From Puteibacter caeruleilacunae (lineage in GTDB: Bacteria; Bacteroidota; Bacteroidia; Bacteroidales; Prolixibacteraceae), in the NCBI GenBank assembly GCA_005217565.1, contig SJCO01000012.1:186001-250000 (forward strand): DNA of 64,000 nucleotides, given 5' to 3'. Under the pieces are notes generated by a model that worked only from the letters and a program-made list of their open reading frames with translations, was not told the origin of the DNA and ran no database searches. The position numbers and the translations under genes are program-made. Of this stretch, positions 45,897-55,103 are shown one piece after another (the first letter of the stretch is position 1; the number at the start of each line of letters is the position of its first letter).

Positions 45897-46036
45897 CCCT
45901 TCTATCAATTCCTGTCGGGAAACATATTGTACAGCGATCATTTTTTTAGTAGTATTGTTTTCAAACTTAATTCCGGACATCTTCGAATACAATTAATTAA
46001 GCTTGATGGATATCTGGATCTAATCCTTTTACTACT

Positions 46037-49000
46037 ATGATTCGTAAAAACCAATCGCTCTACATCCTGGCATTGCTTGCCATGTGGATGTTTTCTGGCA
46101 CCACAGCTTTTGCCAAGAAAAAAGAACAAAAGAAAGAAGAAACTCCCAAAGACACACTCTCCTCGATTGTTAGCGGACTAAAGTTCCGAAATATTGGTCC
46201 CGCCTGGGCATCCGGACGTATTGCCGATTTTGCCGTTAATCCTAAAAACCATAGCGAATACTACGTGGCCGTTGCCAGTGGTAATATCTTTAAAACCACC
46301 AACAACGGTACAACGTGGAAACCGATTTTCGACAATTACGGCTCTTACTCTATCGGTTGCATTGAATTGGATCCGAACAATTCAAATATCGTATGGGTAG
46401 GAACCGGAGAGAACAATCACCAAAGAGCTTTAGGATATGGTGATGGAGTGTATCTTTCTCTTGATGGTGGTAAATCGTTTAAAAACATGGGACTTAAAGA
46501 TTCCCGCCACATCGGAGGAATTGTAATTGATCCGCGTAACTCCAATACTGTTTTTGTTGCAGCAGAAGGATCAGCATGGGGCCCCGGAGGAGATCGAGGT
46601 CTGTATAAAACTACCGATGGCGGTAAAACATGGAACAAGGTCCTTGAAATTTCTGAGCACACAGGTGTAAATAACGTAGTAATGGATCCTTCTAATCCTG
46701 ATATCATGTATGCAACCTCTGAGCAACGTCGTCGTCATGTACATACGAAAATTGGAGGAGGACCTGAATCTGCAGTTTATAAATCAACCGATGGTGGAGA
46801 AACCTGGAGAAAGATCATGAAAGGACTTCCGGGAGTACATATCGGAGGTATGGGTATCGATGTTTCTCCTGTAGATCCAAATGTTGTATACCTGATTTTA
46901 GAGGCAGCAGAAAACAAAGGAGCCTTTTATCGCTCAACCAATAAAGGAGAAAGTTGGGAAAAGATGAGTGATCATAGTTCAAGTGGACAATACTATAATG
47001 AGATCTATTGTGATCCTGTTGATGTTAATCGTGTTTTTTCTGTAGAGACATTCACTCACTATACATTAAATGGCGGAAAGACATGGACCCGATTGAGTAC
47101 CAATAAGCGTCATGTTGATGATCACGCCATCTGGATAGATCCTAATCAAACCTGCCACTTTATCATTGGAGGTGACGGTGGTATTTATGAAACATGGGAT
47201 AATGGAGCTACATTCGATTTTAAAGAAAACCTACCTATTACTCAGTTTTACAGGGTCGCTGTTGATAATGCCAAACCTTTCTATAATGTATATGGCGGAA
47301 CACAGGATAATAATTCCATGGGAGGACCATCACGCACTATAAGCAGAAGTGGTGTAACCAGTGATGAATGGTTCGTTACACAGGGAGGTGACGGTTTCTG
47401 GGCTGCAATTGATCCAGTTGACGACAATATTGTATACTCAGAATATCAATATGGTAATATGTTCCGATTCAACAAACTCACACGTGAATCAACCAAGATT
47501 AAGCCTATAGAAAAAGCAGATGAGCTTGCTTATAAATGGAATTGGAATGCACCTTTAATTATCAGTCCGCACAACCACGAACGCATTTATTGCGCTGCAA
47601 ATATGGTTTTCAGAAGTGATAATCAAGGAAACAAATGGGACAGAATCAGTGAAGATCTGACTACAAAGACTGATAGAAACACATGGCCTGTAATGGGCAA
47701 ATTCTGGAGTGCTGACGCCGTATCTAAAGATGTTTCAACATCACAATTCGGAACAATTGTTTCGTTGGATGAGTCTGCAAAACAAGAAAACTTATTATAT
47801 GCAGGAACCGATGATGGCGTTATCGCTGTCACAGAAAACGCTAAAGATTGGGTACAGTACAAATCATTTCCTGGAATTCCAGAATACACATATGTAAGCG
47901 ATATTGTTCCAGATAGATTTGATGCCAATGTGGTATATGCTTCATTTGACAATCGCAAAAGAGATGATTTCAAACCATACATTCTAAAAAGTACAGACAA
48001 AGGAAAAACCTGGACAGCTATTCAGGGCAATTTACCAGAGAACGGAACAGTCCACTCTATTGCCCAGGATTTCAAAGATCCTAACCTACTATTTGTAGGT
48101 ACAGAGTTTGGAATTTTCTTCACCAATAATGCAGGTGAAACCTGGACGCAAATAAAGAGTGGTATTCCAACGATTGCTGTTCGCGACATTGCTCTTCAGG
48201 AAAGAGAATCAGATTTGGTAATTGCTACGTTTGGTCGTGGATTCTATATTCTGGATGACTATTCTGCATTAAGAGGTCTGGACAAAGAGACTCTTAATAA
48301 AGCTGGTCATATTTTCCCTGCCAAAGATGCATTGATGTATATTCAATCAAGTGGTAGAGGTAATCAAGGGCAGACTTACTTCTTTGCGAAGAATCCTGAT
48401 TATGGAGTAACATTCACTTACTATTTGAAAGAAGCTCCAAAATCAAGCAAGTCACTTCGTCAGGAAAAAGAAAAGGAGTTGTTCAAAGAGAGCAAACCTA
48501 TACCTCAACTTGACTGGAGAGCTGCTGAGCTGGAGGCGATGGAAGAAAAAGCTCATTTAATCTTTACCATTAAAGATCAGCAAGGAACTATAGTTCGTAA
48601 GCTAAATGCAGCTCCATCGAAAGGAATCCATCGCATTACTTGGGATCTGAAATATGCTGATCACCAACCAGTAAAAGGAGATAAATATGATCCTACAAAG
48701 AACACTCCATCTGGCATGATGGCAATGCCTGGAAATTATTCTGTGCAGTTGAGTCTTTGGGATAATGAACAAGTAACCACTCTAACAGAACCTGTTCAAT
48801 TCACCGTTCGCCCATTGACCAATCCATACCTGGAAGAAGACAAGCTTCAGGAATTGGTGGTATTCAGACAAAAGGTGTCGAAATTGGGTAGTGCAATTGT
48901 CGCAGCAGATAAGTTCAACCAAGAATTAATCAAGAAAGTTGAAGCAATGAAAAAGTCGGTACACCAGGCTGCTACTGCTGACAATGTATTGATGGATAAA

Positions 49001-49321
49001 GTTCGTAATATCGCAAATCAACTTGAAGAGATTCGTTTTACGATTCATGGAATTGATGCTAAAGCAAGCTGGGAAGAAATCCCTCCTGCAAAGCTACCAA
49101 TGATGAGACGTTTGGGCGAAGTAGTTTATGCTCACTATCGATCAGCTGCTCCTGTTACCAGCACGGAGAAAGAGCAGTATGATATTCTTAAAAAGCAATT
49201 ACCTTCATTACTTGAGAAACTGAAGAATCTTTCTGAAAATACAATTCCTTCCATTGAAAAAGAGCTTAATAAAATTAATGCTCCATGGACACCAGGCAGA
49301 CTGCCGGTTTGGAATGAATAG
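46037..49321 (+). CDS. Large secreted BNR/sortilin-like beta-propeller protein
   Basis: The 1094-residue protein has a signal peptide (about 1-25, ending in TAFA). The N-terminal two thirds contains many BNR/Asp-box turns of the form S/T-x-D-x-G-x-T-W (e.g. STDGGETWRKI, TTDGGKTWNKV, STDKGKTWTAI, NNAGETWTQI), as in VPS10/sortilin and WD40/YVTN/BNR proteins. The last 350 residues are a different, mixed region with helical segments and no CTD sorting motif that I recognise. Members are often annotated as glycosyl hydrolase without proof. Function is unknown; a role in outer-surface binding or degradation is possible. Confidence 0.82.
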   Translation: MIRKNQSLYILALLAMWMFSGTTAFAKKKEQKKEETPKDTLSSIVSGLKFRNIGPAWASGRIADFAVNPKNHSEYYVAVASGNIFKTTNNGTTWKPIFDNYGSYSIGCIELDPNNSNIVWVGTGENNHQRALGYGDGVYLSLDGGKSFKNMGLKDSRHIGGIVIDPRNSNTVFVAAEGSAWGPGGDRGLYKTTDGGKTWNKVLEISEHTGVNNVVMDPSNPDIMYATSEQRRRHVHTKIGGGPESAVYKSTDGGETWRKIMKGLPGVHIGGMGIDVSPVDPNVVYLILEAAENKGAFYRSTNKGESWEKMSDHSSSGQYYNEIYCDPVDVNRVFSVETFTHYTLNGGKTWTRLSTNKRHVDDHAIWIDPNQTCHFIIGGDGGIYETWDNGATFDFKENLPITQFYRVAVDNAKPFYNVYGGTQDNNSMGGPSRTISRSGVTSDEWFVTQGGDGFWAAIDPVDDNIVYSEYQYGNMFRFNKLTRESTKIKPIEKADELAYKWNWNAPLIISPHNHERIYCAANMVFRSDNQGNKWDRISEDLTTKTDRNTWPVMGKFWSADAVSKDVSTSQFGTIVSLDESAKQENLLYAGTDDGVIAVTENAKDWVQYKSFPGIPEYTYVSDIVPDRFDANVVYASFDNRKRDDFKPYILKSTDKGKTWTAIQGNLPENGTVHSIAQDFKDPNLLFVGTEFGIFFTNNAGETWTQIKSGIPTIAVRDIALQERESDLVIATFGRGFYILDDYSALRGLDKETLNKAGHIFPAKDALMYIQSSGRGNQGQTYFFAKNPDYGVTFTYYLKEAPKSSKSLRQEKEKELFKESKPIPQLDWRAAELEAMEEKAHLIFTIKDQQGTIVRKLNAAPSKGIHRITWDLKYADHQPVKGDKYDPTKNTPSGMMAMPGNYSVQLSLWDNEQVTTLTEPVQFTVRPLTNPYLEEDKLQELVVFRQKVSKLGSAIVAADKFNQELIKKVEAMKKSVHQAATADNVLMDKVRNIANQLEEIRFTIHGIDAKASWEEIPPAKLPMMRRLGEVVYAHYRSAAPVTSTEKEQYDILKKQLPSLLEKLKNLSENTIPSIEKELNKINAPWTPGRLPVWNE

Positions 49322-49327
49322 ATGATA

Positions 49328-49366
49328 AAAAAAGCCTTCCTGCTTATTTAACAGGAAGGCTTTTTT
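49328..49366. terminator. Bidirectional terminator between the BNR gene and dgt
   Basis: AAAAGCCTTCCTG (49330-49342) and CAGGAAGGCTTTT (49352-49364) form a 13-bp stem with A and T runs on both sides. It ends both convergent genes. Confidence 0.92.
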
Positions 49367-50704
49367 CTATATTGAAGGAACTGAAATTCCTTTTATCTTC
49401 CTATATAAATCTAATGCATACAAATCAGTCATTCCTGAAACCATATCTACAACCGACCTTAGTCGAACATATGTCGATTCATCAGTTGTTCTAAACTGCT
49501 CAGGAATCATCGAGATCATTCTCTTTGAATAAGTTCGCTCAGGATTCATTACTGCTGTTGCAAATTCATGCAATAAGGTTCCCAGAATCTTAAAACCTGC
49601 AACCTCAATCTGAACAACAGTTGGCGCCTCATAGATCTTCTTGAATGATACACGCTTTACCTGCTCCATCGCTTCTTCAACAGTTCCCTCCAGATAATGG
49701 AACAATGACTTCTCAAATGTGCCAGCCATTATCTTTTCCCGGTTGGTCCAAAAGATATCAACACATACATTCACCAGTTTTCCTATTACACTGGCTCTCA
49801 AGTAAGAGATCTGTTCATTTCTGTCAGTCACCACATCCAAATTATTCATGATGCTCTTTATCCAACTGGCGTCATCTTTTTCATCGAAGAAAGCCAGATA
49901 CAGCTCCTTGGTCTCTGCTGTACTCAGAATACCCAGTTTATGGGCATCTTCCACATCCATAATCTGGTAACAAATATCATCGGCTGCTTCTACCAGGTAA
50001 ACCAGAGGATGACGACAGTACCGCAAAGGATCATCAGCAAGCTTAATTAATCCTAAATGAGAAGCAACTTTTTGATAAAGTTCAATCTCTGACTGGAAGA
50101 AACCATACTTCTTTCCTCCAATATGAATTGATTCAAAAGGATACTTAACGATCGAAGCTAAAGTAGAATAGGTCAAAGCATACCCCCCTGAACGGCGACC
50201 ACTAAACTGATGACTTAACAATCGGAATGCATTAGCGTTTCCCTCAAAATGACACAAATCCATCCATTCTCTATCGGTCATCTGATTCTCATACTGAGTA
50301 CCTTCCCCACTGATAAAATATTCAGATATGGCATCCTCCCCTGAATGACCGAAAGGTGGATTTCCCAGGTCGTGAGCCAGACAAGCAGCACTAATAATCG
50401 ATCCCATTTCACTAGCCGGACTGTGCATTTCTATCTCATCATTATCAATCAGTCGTTGCGCAATCATATTCCCCAATGAACGACCGACACTGGCTACCTC
50501 AAGGCTATGGGTTAAACGGTTATGAACAAAGACACTTCCAGGCAATGGAAATACCTGTGTCTTATCTTGTAATCTTCTAAATGGTGAAGAAAATATCAAA
50601 CGATCATAATCACGTTGAAACTGCGAACGTGCTTCCTGATGATCACTATATGTTTTTCCTTCCTGTCCTAACCTGGTGGCTGATATTAGTTGTGTCCATT
50701 TCAT
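49367..50704 (-). CDS. dgt: dGTP triphosphohydrolase (dGTPase, HD family)
   Basis: The 445-residue protein has HD-superfamily metal motifs: VHNRLTHSLEVASVGRSLG with the first His, CLAHDLGNPPFGHSGEDAI with the HD pair, and EAADDICYQIMDVEDA with the last Asp. FSSPFRRLQDKTQVFP is typical of dGTPases. It breaks dGTP to deoxyguanosine and triphosphate, tuning dNTP pools. It follows the metalloprotease-like gene by 36 bases and may be cotranscribed. Confidence 0.92.
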   Translation of the reverse strand: MKWTQLISATRLGQEGKTYSDHQEARSQFQRDYDRLIFSSPFRRLQDKTQVFPLPGSVFVHNRLTHSLEVASVGRSLGNMIAQRLIDNDEIEMHSPASEMGSIISAACLAHDLGNPPFGHSGEDAISEYFISGEGTQYENQMTDREWMDLCHFEGNANAFRLLSHQFSGRRSGGYALTYSTLASIVKYPFESIHIGGKKYGFFQSEIELYQKVASHLGLIKLADDPLRYCRHPLVYLVEAADDICYQIMDVEDAHKLGILSTAETKELYLAFFDEKDDASWIKSIMNNLDVVTDRNEQISYLRASVIGKLVNVCVDIFWTNREKIMAGTFEKSLFHYLEGTVEEAMEQVKRVSFKKIYEAPTVVQIEVAGFKILGTLLHEFATAVMNPERTYSKRMISMIPEQFRTTDESTYVRLRSVVDMVSGMTDLYALDLYRKIKGISVPSI

Positions 50705-50740
50705 CTATTCTAATTTTTAGCTTTCTGAATATTCAAAAAG

Positions 50741-51457
50741 TTATTCTAAGAAATCTACCCTATACTTCTTCATCTCCGCATCAATTATACTCGCATCACC
50801 ATAAATTCGATGAAGTATATCCCAAAATCTCTTACTGTGATTCAACTCTTTGGTATGGGCTAATTCATGCAAGATAATATAATCAATCAACTCATCGGGT
50901 AAACGCATCAAATGAATATTCAGATTTATGTTTCGCGCAGCAGAGCAACTCCCCCACTTCGTCTTAAGGTTTTTAACAAATACACGGTTATAAGTAAAAT
51001 TGTGTTTTTTCGCCAACTCTTCAACACGATAAGGTAAGTAGAACTTCGCCTCCATTCTCAGCAATTCAATCACATTCTTGCGAATAAATCCCTGCACCCA
51101 CTCATGCTCATAACCTAAATCAGGAGGGTATACCACTACCAGATTCTGTCCTTCAAGGCCTGACTTACACTTCCCTCGTTCAACACCTTTTCGCAAGACC
51201 AGAGTATACTCCCGAATCTTAAGTTCATCATCAGGGGTAAAAACATAAGTTCTCTTCTTGATCTTCTGCTGATGGTTAATAATCCACTCTGACTTTGCCT
51301 GTACAAATTTTATTGCCTCCTCATAAGGGCAACAAGTCGGCATTGAAACATTTACCTTTCCCTCACTACTAAGTGATATGCGCAAATTGACCGCATTCCT
51401 GCGCTTTTGCAAAGTTACTTCCCCTATCTCCTCAAGACGTATTGTTTGTTTGGCCAC
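50741..51457 (-). CDS. YgjP-like (DUF45/SprT-type) zinc metallopeptidase
   Basis: The 238-residue protein has the zinc-site motif ILHELAHTKELNHSKRFW (HExxH at about 189-193 with a downstream His), preceded by LKTKWGSCSAARNINLN, the mark of the YgjP/M48-related group. Its natural substrate is unknown. It lacks a signal peptide. The gene is just upstream of dgt and is divergent from the two-halves protein gene at 51649. Confidence 0.85.
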   Translation of the reverse strand: MAKQTIRLEEIGEVTLQKRRNAVNLRISLSSEGKVNVSMPTCCPYEEAIKFVQAKSEWIINHQQKIKKRTYVFTPDDELKIREYTLVLRKGVERGKCKSGLEGQNLVVVYPPDLGYEHEWVQGFIRKNVIELLRMEAKFYLPYRVEELAKKHNFTYNRVFVKNLKTKWGSCSAARNINLNIHLMRLPDELIDYIILHELAHTKELNHSKRFWDILHRIYGDASIIDAEMKKYRVDFLE

Positions 51458-51648
51458 GCTATAATCGTTTTATACTATCTGCTTATAAATTACATTCTTT
51501 CATCAAAATTGCGACAAAAAATCCATTAAACATAGCCTTTTATCCAAACATTATTTCACCTAATACGTTTTATTAATAACGTTAAGAGTGACAGAAAAGA
51601 GCCAACCCTTGACAAAACGACATTATTAATTAACTAAAATGACTCGCT

Positions 51649-52353
51649 ATGACAACAAGTAACAAAATTGAAGTATTTGGTACATTAGCCAAAGAGGAAA
51701 CCCTATTTGCAATTAAAGATAAGATCGTCCCCGGGTCATTGGTTTTTGAAGCAATTGAACCATTTCCAGGATATTATCATGAAGTACCTGACGAGTCAAT
51801 GCCTGTATACGTATATTTAGTAATGGCAGAAAACTATACGTGGGAAGACATTGCCCGTGCTACTCAGATTATTAAAAAGGAGAACCAAATTGACTTTGAG
51901 GCAGCTAAAGCTTATATAAAGATTGCAACAGATACATACGGTGGCATTCGTTTAAGACACCTTAAAAACTATGATCAGATTCAACTCATCCAGGAAGGTT
52001 TTGCTGAACAAGGAATTGAAATGATGCATGCAAGACCTCGGAATGCTAAAGATAAAAGCATTATTAAGTTGATTAAAGCATTTCATCTTCAAGAGATTGA
52101 ACAAGGTGTTTATTTCGACGACAGCGAAGCATTCCATGGCTATTTCGAAATTCCTGGAAAACTTGACTGGGATGATTTCTCTGAAATCACGCGTAATGTA
52201 AAATATAATTGGGAGAAAAGTAAGTTTGATGCTGCACTTGGCACTATTTATGTAGAATCCCGACTAAGAGACATTGTACGTATTTACTCTCCAAAAATTG
52301 ATGAGACTTACCTATTGGAATGTAGGAAAAAGTTTTTGGAGCGTATTAAATAA
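51649..52353 (+). CDS. Unknown protein made of two similar halves
   Basis: The 234-residue protein has no signal peptide or membrane segment and I do not recognise a family. Its two halves resemble each other: SLVFEAIEPFPGYYHEVP (about 28-45) aligns with GVYFDDSEAFHGYFEIP (about 158-174), followed in each by a WEDIARATQIIKK / WDDFSEITRNVK type helix and a final helix. This indicates a tandem duplication of a roughly 100-residue unit. It stands alone between the metalloprotease gene and tRNA-Ala. No function can be inferred. Confidence 0.7.
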   Translation: MTTSNKIEVFGTLAKEETLFAIKDKIVPGSLVFEAIEPFPGYYHEVPDESMPVYVYLVMAENYTWEDIARATQIIKKENQIDFEAAKAYIKIATDTYGGIRLRHLKNYDQIQLIQEGFAEQGIEMMHARPRNAKDKSIIKLIKAFHLQEIEQGVYFDDSEAFHGYFEIPGKLDWDDFSEITRNVKYNWEKSKFDAALGTIYVESRLRDIVRIYSPKIDETYLLECRKKFLERIK

Positions 52354-52440
52354 TGATTCTAATTTGATTAACAATGATGCAGGGGAAGCCGAATGGTTTC
52401 CCTTTTTTCATGCATCGGTATTACAACACTCGAGTACTTA

Positions 52441-52479
52441 AAACAAAAAAAGCGCCCACAGTGGAAGCCTGCGAACGCT
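52441..52479 (-). terminator. Probable terminator of tRNA-Ala
   Basis: On the minus strand AGCGTTC (52479-52473) pairs with GGGCGCT (52457-52451) with two G-U pairs, followed by a T-run, 11 bases after the tRNA 3' end. Confidence 0.6.
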
Positions 52480-52489
52480 AAATTCTTAA

Positions 52490-52566
52490 TGGTGGAGAAT
52501 ACCAGAGTCGAACTGGTGACCTCTTGACTGCCAGTCAAGCGCTCTAGCCAACTGAGCTAATCCCCC
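52490..52566 (-). tRNA. tRNA-Ala (anticodon GGC)
   Basis: A 77-nt cloverleaf on the minus strand, with encoded CCA. The acceptor stem GGGGGAT pairs with ATTCTCC and contains the alanine identity pair G3-U70. The D arm begins AGCTCAGTTGG. The anticodon stem is CTTGA/TCAAG around the loop CTGGCAG, anticodon GGC. The T arm has GTTCGAC (loop TTCGACT-like). It is a single tRNA gene, not in an rRNA operon. Confidence 0.95.
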
Positions 52567-53023
52567 ATCAGCGAAGTGCAAATTTAGAACTTTTTTTGAA
52601 ACTACAAATTCTAACTCTCTTTAAAGATAATAAAACTACTTAATAGGTATCCACTCCACTTCCGGATCAAAAAGACAAAATGATTTAATGACACAACCAA
52701 CACATCTTACATCAAGACGAACGCCTATTATTATATATCAATTTTGGTCTTCGTCTAATCAAACTCAGCCCATTCAATATCCTCGTAAAAGTCAAAAACT
52801 ATGGTTTCAAATAAACCAAACAACCTCCATATTGTGCTATCCAAAGTGACGCAACTCCACCATCAAGTGACTCTAGAATTCCTAATTTTACTGCCAATCC
52901 CCTACAAATCACCCCATGACTTGTTTCAAAAAAGGACAAAAAAGACTTGGTTTTGTGGATTATTTTTTATCTTTAAGCCCTCATTGTAGGAAGTAATTTC
53001 AACTGAATAAAGAATAATTTATA
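52567..53023. other. Intergenic region between tRNA-Ala and tonB
   Basis: This 457-base gap has the tRNA promoter on the minus side and the tonB promoter on the plus side. TATCTTTA near 52967-52974 is a one-mismatch -7 box about 50 bases before tonB. A 62-codon frame at 52801-52989 has no protein-like composition, so I do not call it. No other structure seen. Confidence 0.4.
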
Positions 53024-53713
53024 ATGGAAGTTAAAAAGTCGCCAAAAGCTGATCTGGAGAACAAAAGAAATATTTTTGTTCAACTCGGATTGGTGGTAAC
53101 GCTTGGAATCGTCCTAATTGCCTTTAACTGGAACAACAGTGTACAAGAGGCAAGTTCTTTAGGACAGGTTCAAGAGCAGGAAGTAGAGGACGAGATTATT
53201 CCAATTACTCGTCAGGAAGAGGTTAAACCACCTCCACCACCTCCACCACCAAAAACTTTCGACGTTCTGAATATCGTTGACGATGATACAGAAATCGAAG
53301 AAGAACTTGAGATTGAGGATACAGAGATCGATGATGAGACTGCAATTGACGTTGCTCCTGTTCTTACAGAAGAAGAAGAGGAAGACGATGCAGATGCTCC
53401 TGTATTCGTGGTTGTAGAGGACATGCCAGAATTCCCTGGAGGAGATTTGGCACTTAGAAAGTACATTGCAACTTCAATCAAGTACCCTGTAATTGCACAG
53501 GAGAATGGTATCCAAGGAAAAGTTTACGTAACCTTCGTTGTTAACAAACAAGGTCGTGTTGAGAATGCAAGAATTGCAAGGGGTGTTGACCCATCTCTAG
53601 ACAAGGAAGCACTTCGCGTGGTAAACGGTCTACCTGCATGGAAACCAGGAAAACAAAGGGGAAAACCAGTAAAAGTATCATTTACTGTACCTATCAACTT
53701 TGTACTTCAGTAG
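53024..53713 (+). CDS. tonB: TonB-family energy transducer
   Basis: The 229-residue protein has an N-terminal membrane anchor (about 18-36), then a run of eight prolines near 68-75, an Asp/Glu-rich linker (about 85-130), and a TonB C-terminal domain (about 135-229, EFPGGDLALRKYIATSIKYP and GKVYVTFVVNKQGRV). It couples the proton force via ExbBD to outer-membrane TonB-dependent receptors. The acidic linker replaces the usual Pro-Lys one, which I recall as common in Bacteroidota. It stands as a single gene ended by a terminator. Confidence 0.92.
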   Translation: MEVKKSPKADLENKRNIFVQLGLVVTLGIVLIAFNWNNSVQEASSLGQVQEQEVEDEIIPITRQEEVKPPPPPPPPKTFDVLNIVDDDTEIEEELEIEDTEIDDETAIDVAPVLTEEEEEDDADAPVFVVVEDMPEFPGGDLALRKYIATSIKYPVIAQENGIQGKVYVTFVVNKQGRVENARIARGVDPSLDKEALRVVNGLPAWKPGKQRGKPVKVSFTVPINFVLQ

Positions 53714-53739
53714 TAGAGAAGTTTTTACAACATAAAAAT

Positions 53740-53773
53740 CCTGGTTCCGTTATTCGGGGCCAGGTTTTTTTTA
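53740..53773 (+). terminator. Terminator of tonB
   Basis: CCTGGTTCCG (53740-53749) and CGGGGCCAGG (53755-53764) form a 10-bp stem with two G-U pairs, followed by T8. It ends 10 bases before the hflX start. Confidence 0.9.
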
Positions 53774-53782
53774 TTGGGATAT

Positions 53783-55003
53783 ATGACAAGACCTGAAAAT
53801 TTTGAGATTAAAGAGTATCAGGAAACCGCAATTCTGGTAGGCCTGATCAATAAAGAACAAAACGAAACTCTTGCTAAAGAGTATCTTGATGAATTGGAAT
53901 TCCTGGCTGACACTGCTGGAGCCATCGTCCAAAAACATTTCCTTCAAAAGCTTGAAATCCCCAATCCCGCAACTTTCGTAGGAAAAGGAAAACTGGAAGA
54001 GATCATCAAGCATGTTAAGATACACGAAACAGACACAGTCATCTTTGATGATGAACTTACCCCAACACAACTACGAAATATTGAAAGAGAATTAAAATGT
54101 AAGGTTCTCGACCGAACCAACTTAATTCTAGACATCTTTGCCAAACGAGCACAGACAGCTCATGCAAAGACTCAGGTTGAATTGGCTCAATTACAATATA
54201 TGCTACCTCGACTAACACGCATGTGGACTCACCTTGAACGTCAGCGTGGAGGTATTGGTATGCGTGGTCCTGGAGAGACCCAGATAGAAACAGACCGAAG
54301 GATTATTCTTGACAAGATCTCCAGATTAAAGGATCACCTGAAAAAGATTGACAAGCAGAAGGCAACTCAACGTAAAAACAGGGGAAAAATGGTACGTGCT
54401 GCCCTTGTGGGTTATACCAATGTTGGAAAATCAACATTGATGAACCTACTAAGTAAATCCGAAGTTTTTGCAGAAAATAAACTGTTTGCAACCCTTGACA
54501 CAACAGTGAGAAAGGTTGTTGTTCATAACATTCCTTTTCTACTAGCCGATACAGTAGGTTTCATTAGAAAACTACCTCACGGATTGGTGGAATCATTCAA
54601 GTCGACATTGGATGAGGTACGTGAAGCAGATATCTTGGTTCATGTAGTTGATATATCTCACCCAGGATTTGAGGAGCAGATAAACATAGTTACTCAAACT
54701 CTAGAGGAAATAGATGCATCAGATAAACCAACCTTATTCCTATTCAACAAAATAGATGCATTCAGTTATGTTGAAAAAGAGGATGATGATCTAACACCTG
54801 TTACCAAGGAAAATTACAGTCTTGATGATTGGAAGAAAAGCTGGATGGCTAAGAGTAAGTCTCCAAGCATTTTTATCTCGGCAAAACAAAAGACGAATGT
54901 TGAAACACTAAAAAATCGTCTTTATCATGAGGTAAAGAAAATCCATGTGACTCGCTTCCCTTACAACGACTTCTTATACGATATTCCGTTAGACGAAGAA
55001 TAA
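53783..55003 (+). CDS. hflX: Ribosome-associated GTPase HflX
   Basis: From the ATG at 53783 the protein has 406 residues; an upstream TTG at 53774 lies inside the tonB terminator tail and is unlikely. The N-terminal HflX domain contains PATFVGKGKLEEI and FDDELTPTQLRNIE; then RQRGGIGMRGPGETQIETDRR, and the G domain with Walker A GYTNVGKSTL, LADTVGFIRKLP and FNKID. HflX splits stalled ribosomes under stress. Because it starts 10 bases after the tonB terminator, its promoter must lie in that terminator or in tonB. Confidence 0.93.
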   Translation: MTRPENFEIKEYQETAILVGLINKEQNETLAKEYLDELEFLADTAGAIVQKHFLQKLEIPNPATFVGKGKLEEIIKHVKIHETDTVIFDDELTPTQLRNIERELKCKVLDRTNLILDIFAKRAQTAHAKTQVELAQLQYMLPRLTRMWTHLERQRGGIGMRGPGETQIETDRRIILDKISRLKDHLKKIDKQKATQRKNRGKMVRAALVGYTNVGKSTLMNLLSKSEVFAENKLFATLDTTVRKVVVHNIPFLLADTVGFIRKLPHGLVESFKSTLDEVREADILVHVVDISHPGFEEQINIVTQTLEEIDASDKPTLFLFNKIDAFSYVEKEDDDLTPVTKENYSLDDWKKSWMAKSKSPSIFISAKQKTNVETLKNRLYHEVKKIHVTRFPYNDFLYDIPLDEE

Positions 55004-55008
55004 AAGAC

Positions 55009-55038
55009 AAGGCTATTTCCGATGAAATAGCCTTTTTT
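55009..55038 (+). terminator. Terminator of hflX
   Basis: AAGGCTATTTC (55009-55019) and GAAATAGCCTT (55024-55034) pair perfectly over 11 bp with a 4-base loop, followed by T. Confidence 0.9.
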
Positions 55039-55046
55039 AATGATAT

Positions 55047-55082
55047 AAAAAAGGAGCATCCTATAAAAGGTGCTCCTTTTTC
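55047..55082 (-). terminator. Terminator of asd
   Basis: AAAAAGGAGCA (about 55048-55058) and TGCTCCTTTTT (55071-55081) form a stem with A/T extensions, ending asd on the minus strand; it may work in both directions. Confidence 0.85.
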
Positions 55083-55103
55083 ATATATATATCTTCGTAT
55101 GAA

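Noticed and set aside
52801-52989. 62-codon frame upstream of tonB
   Set aside because: Composition not protein-like, no start signal and overlaps the probable tonB promoter region.
53212-53481. 89-codon minus-strand Ser-rich frame in tonB
   Set aside because: Complement of the acidic linker and proline run; low complexity only.
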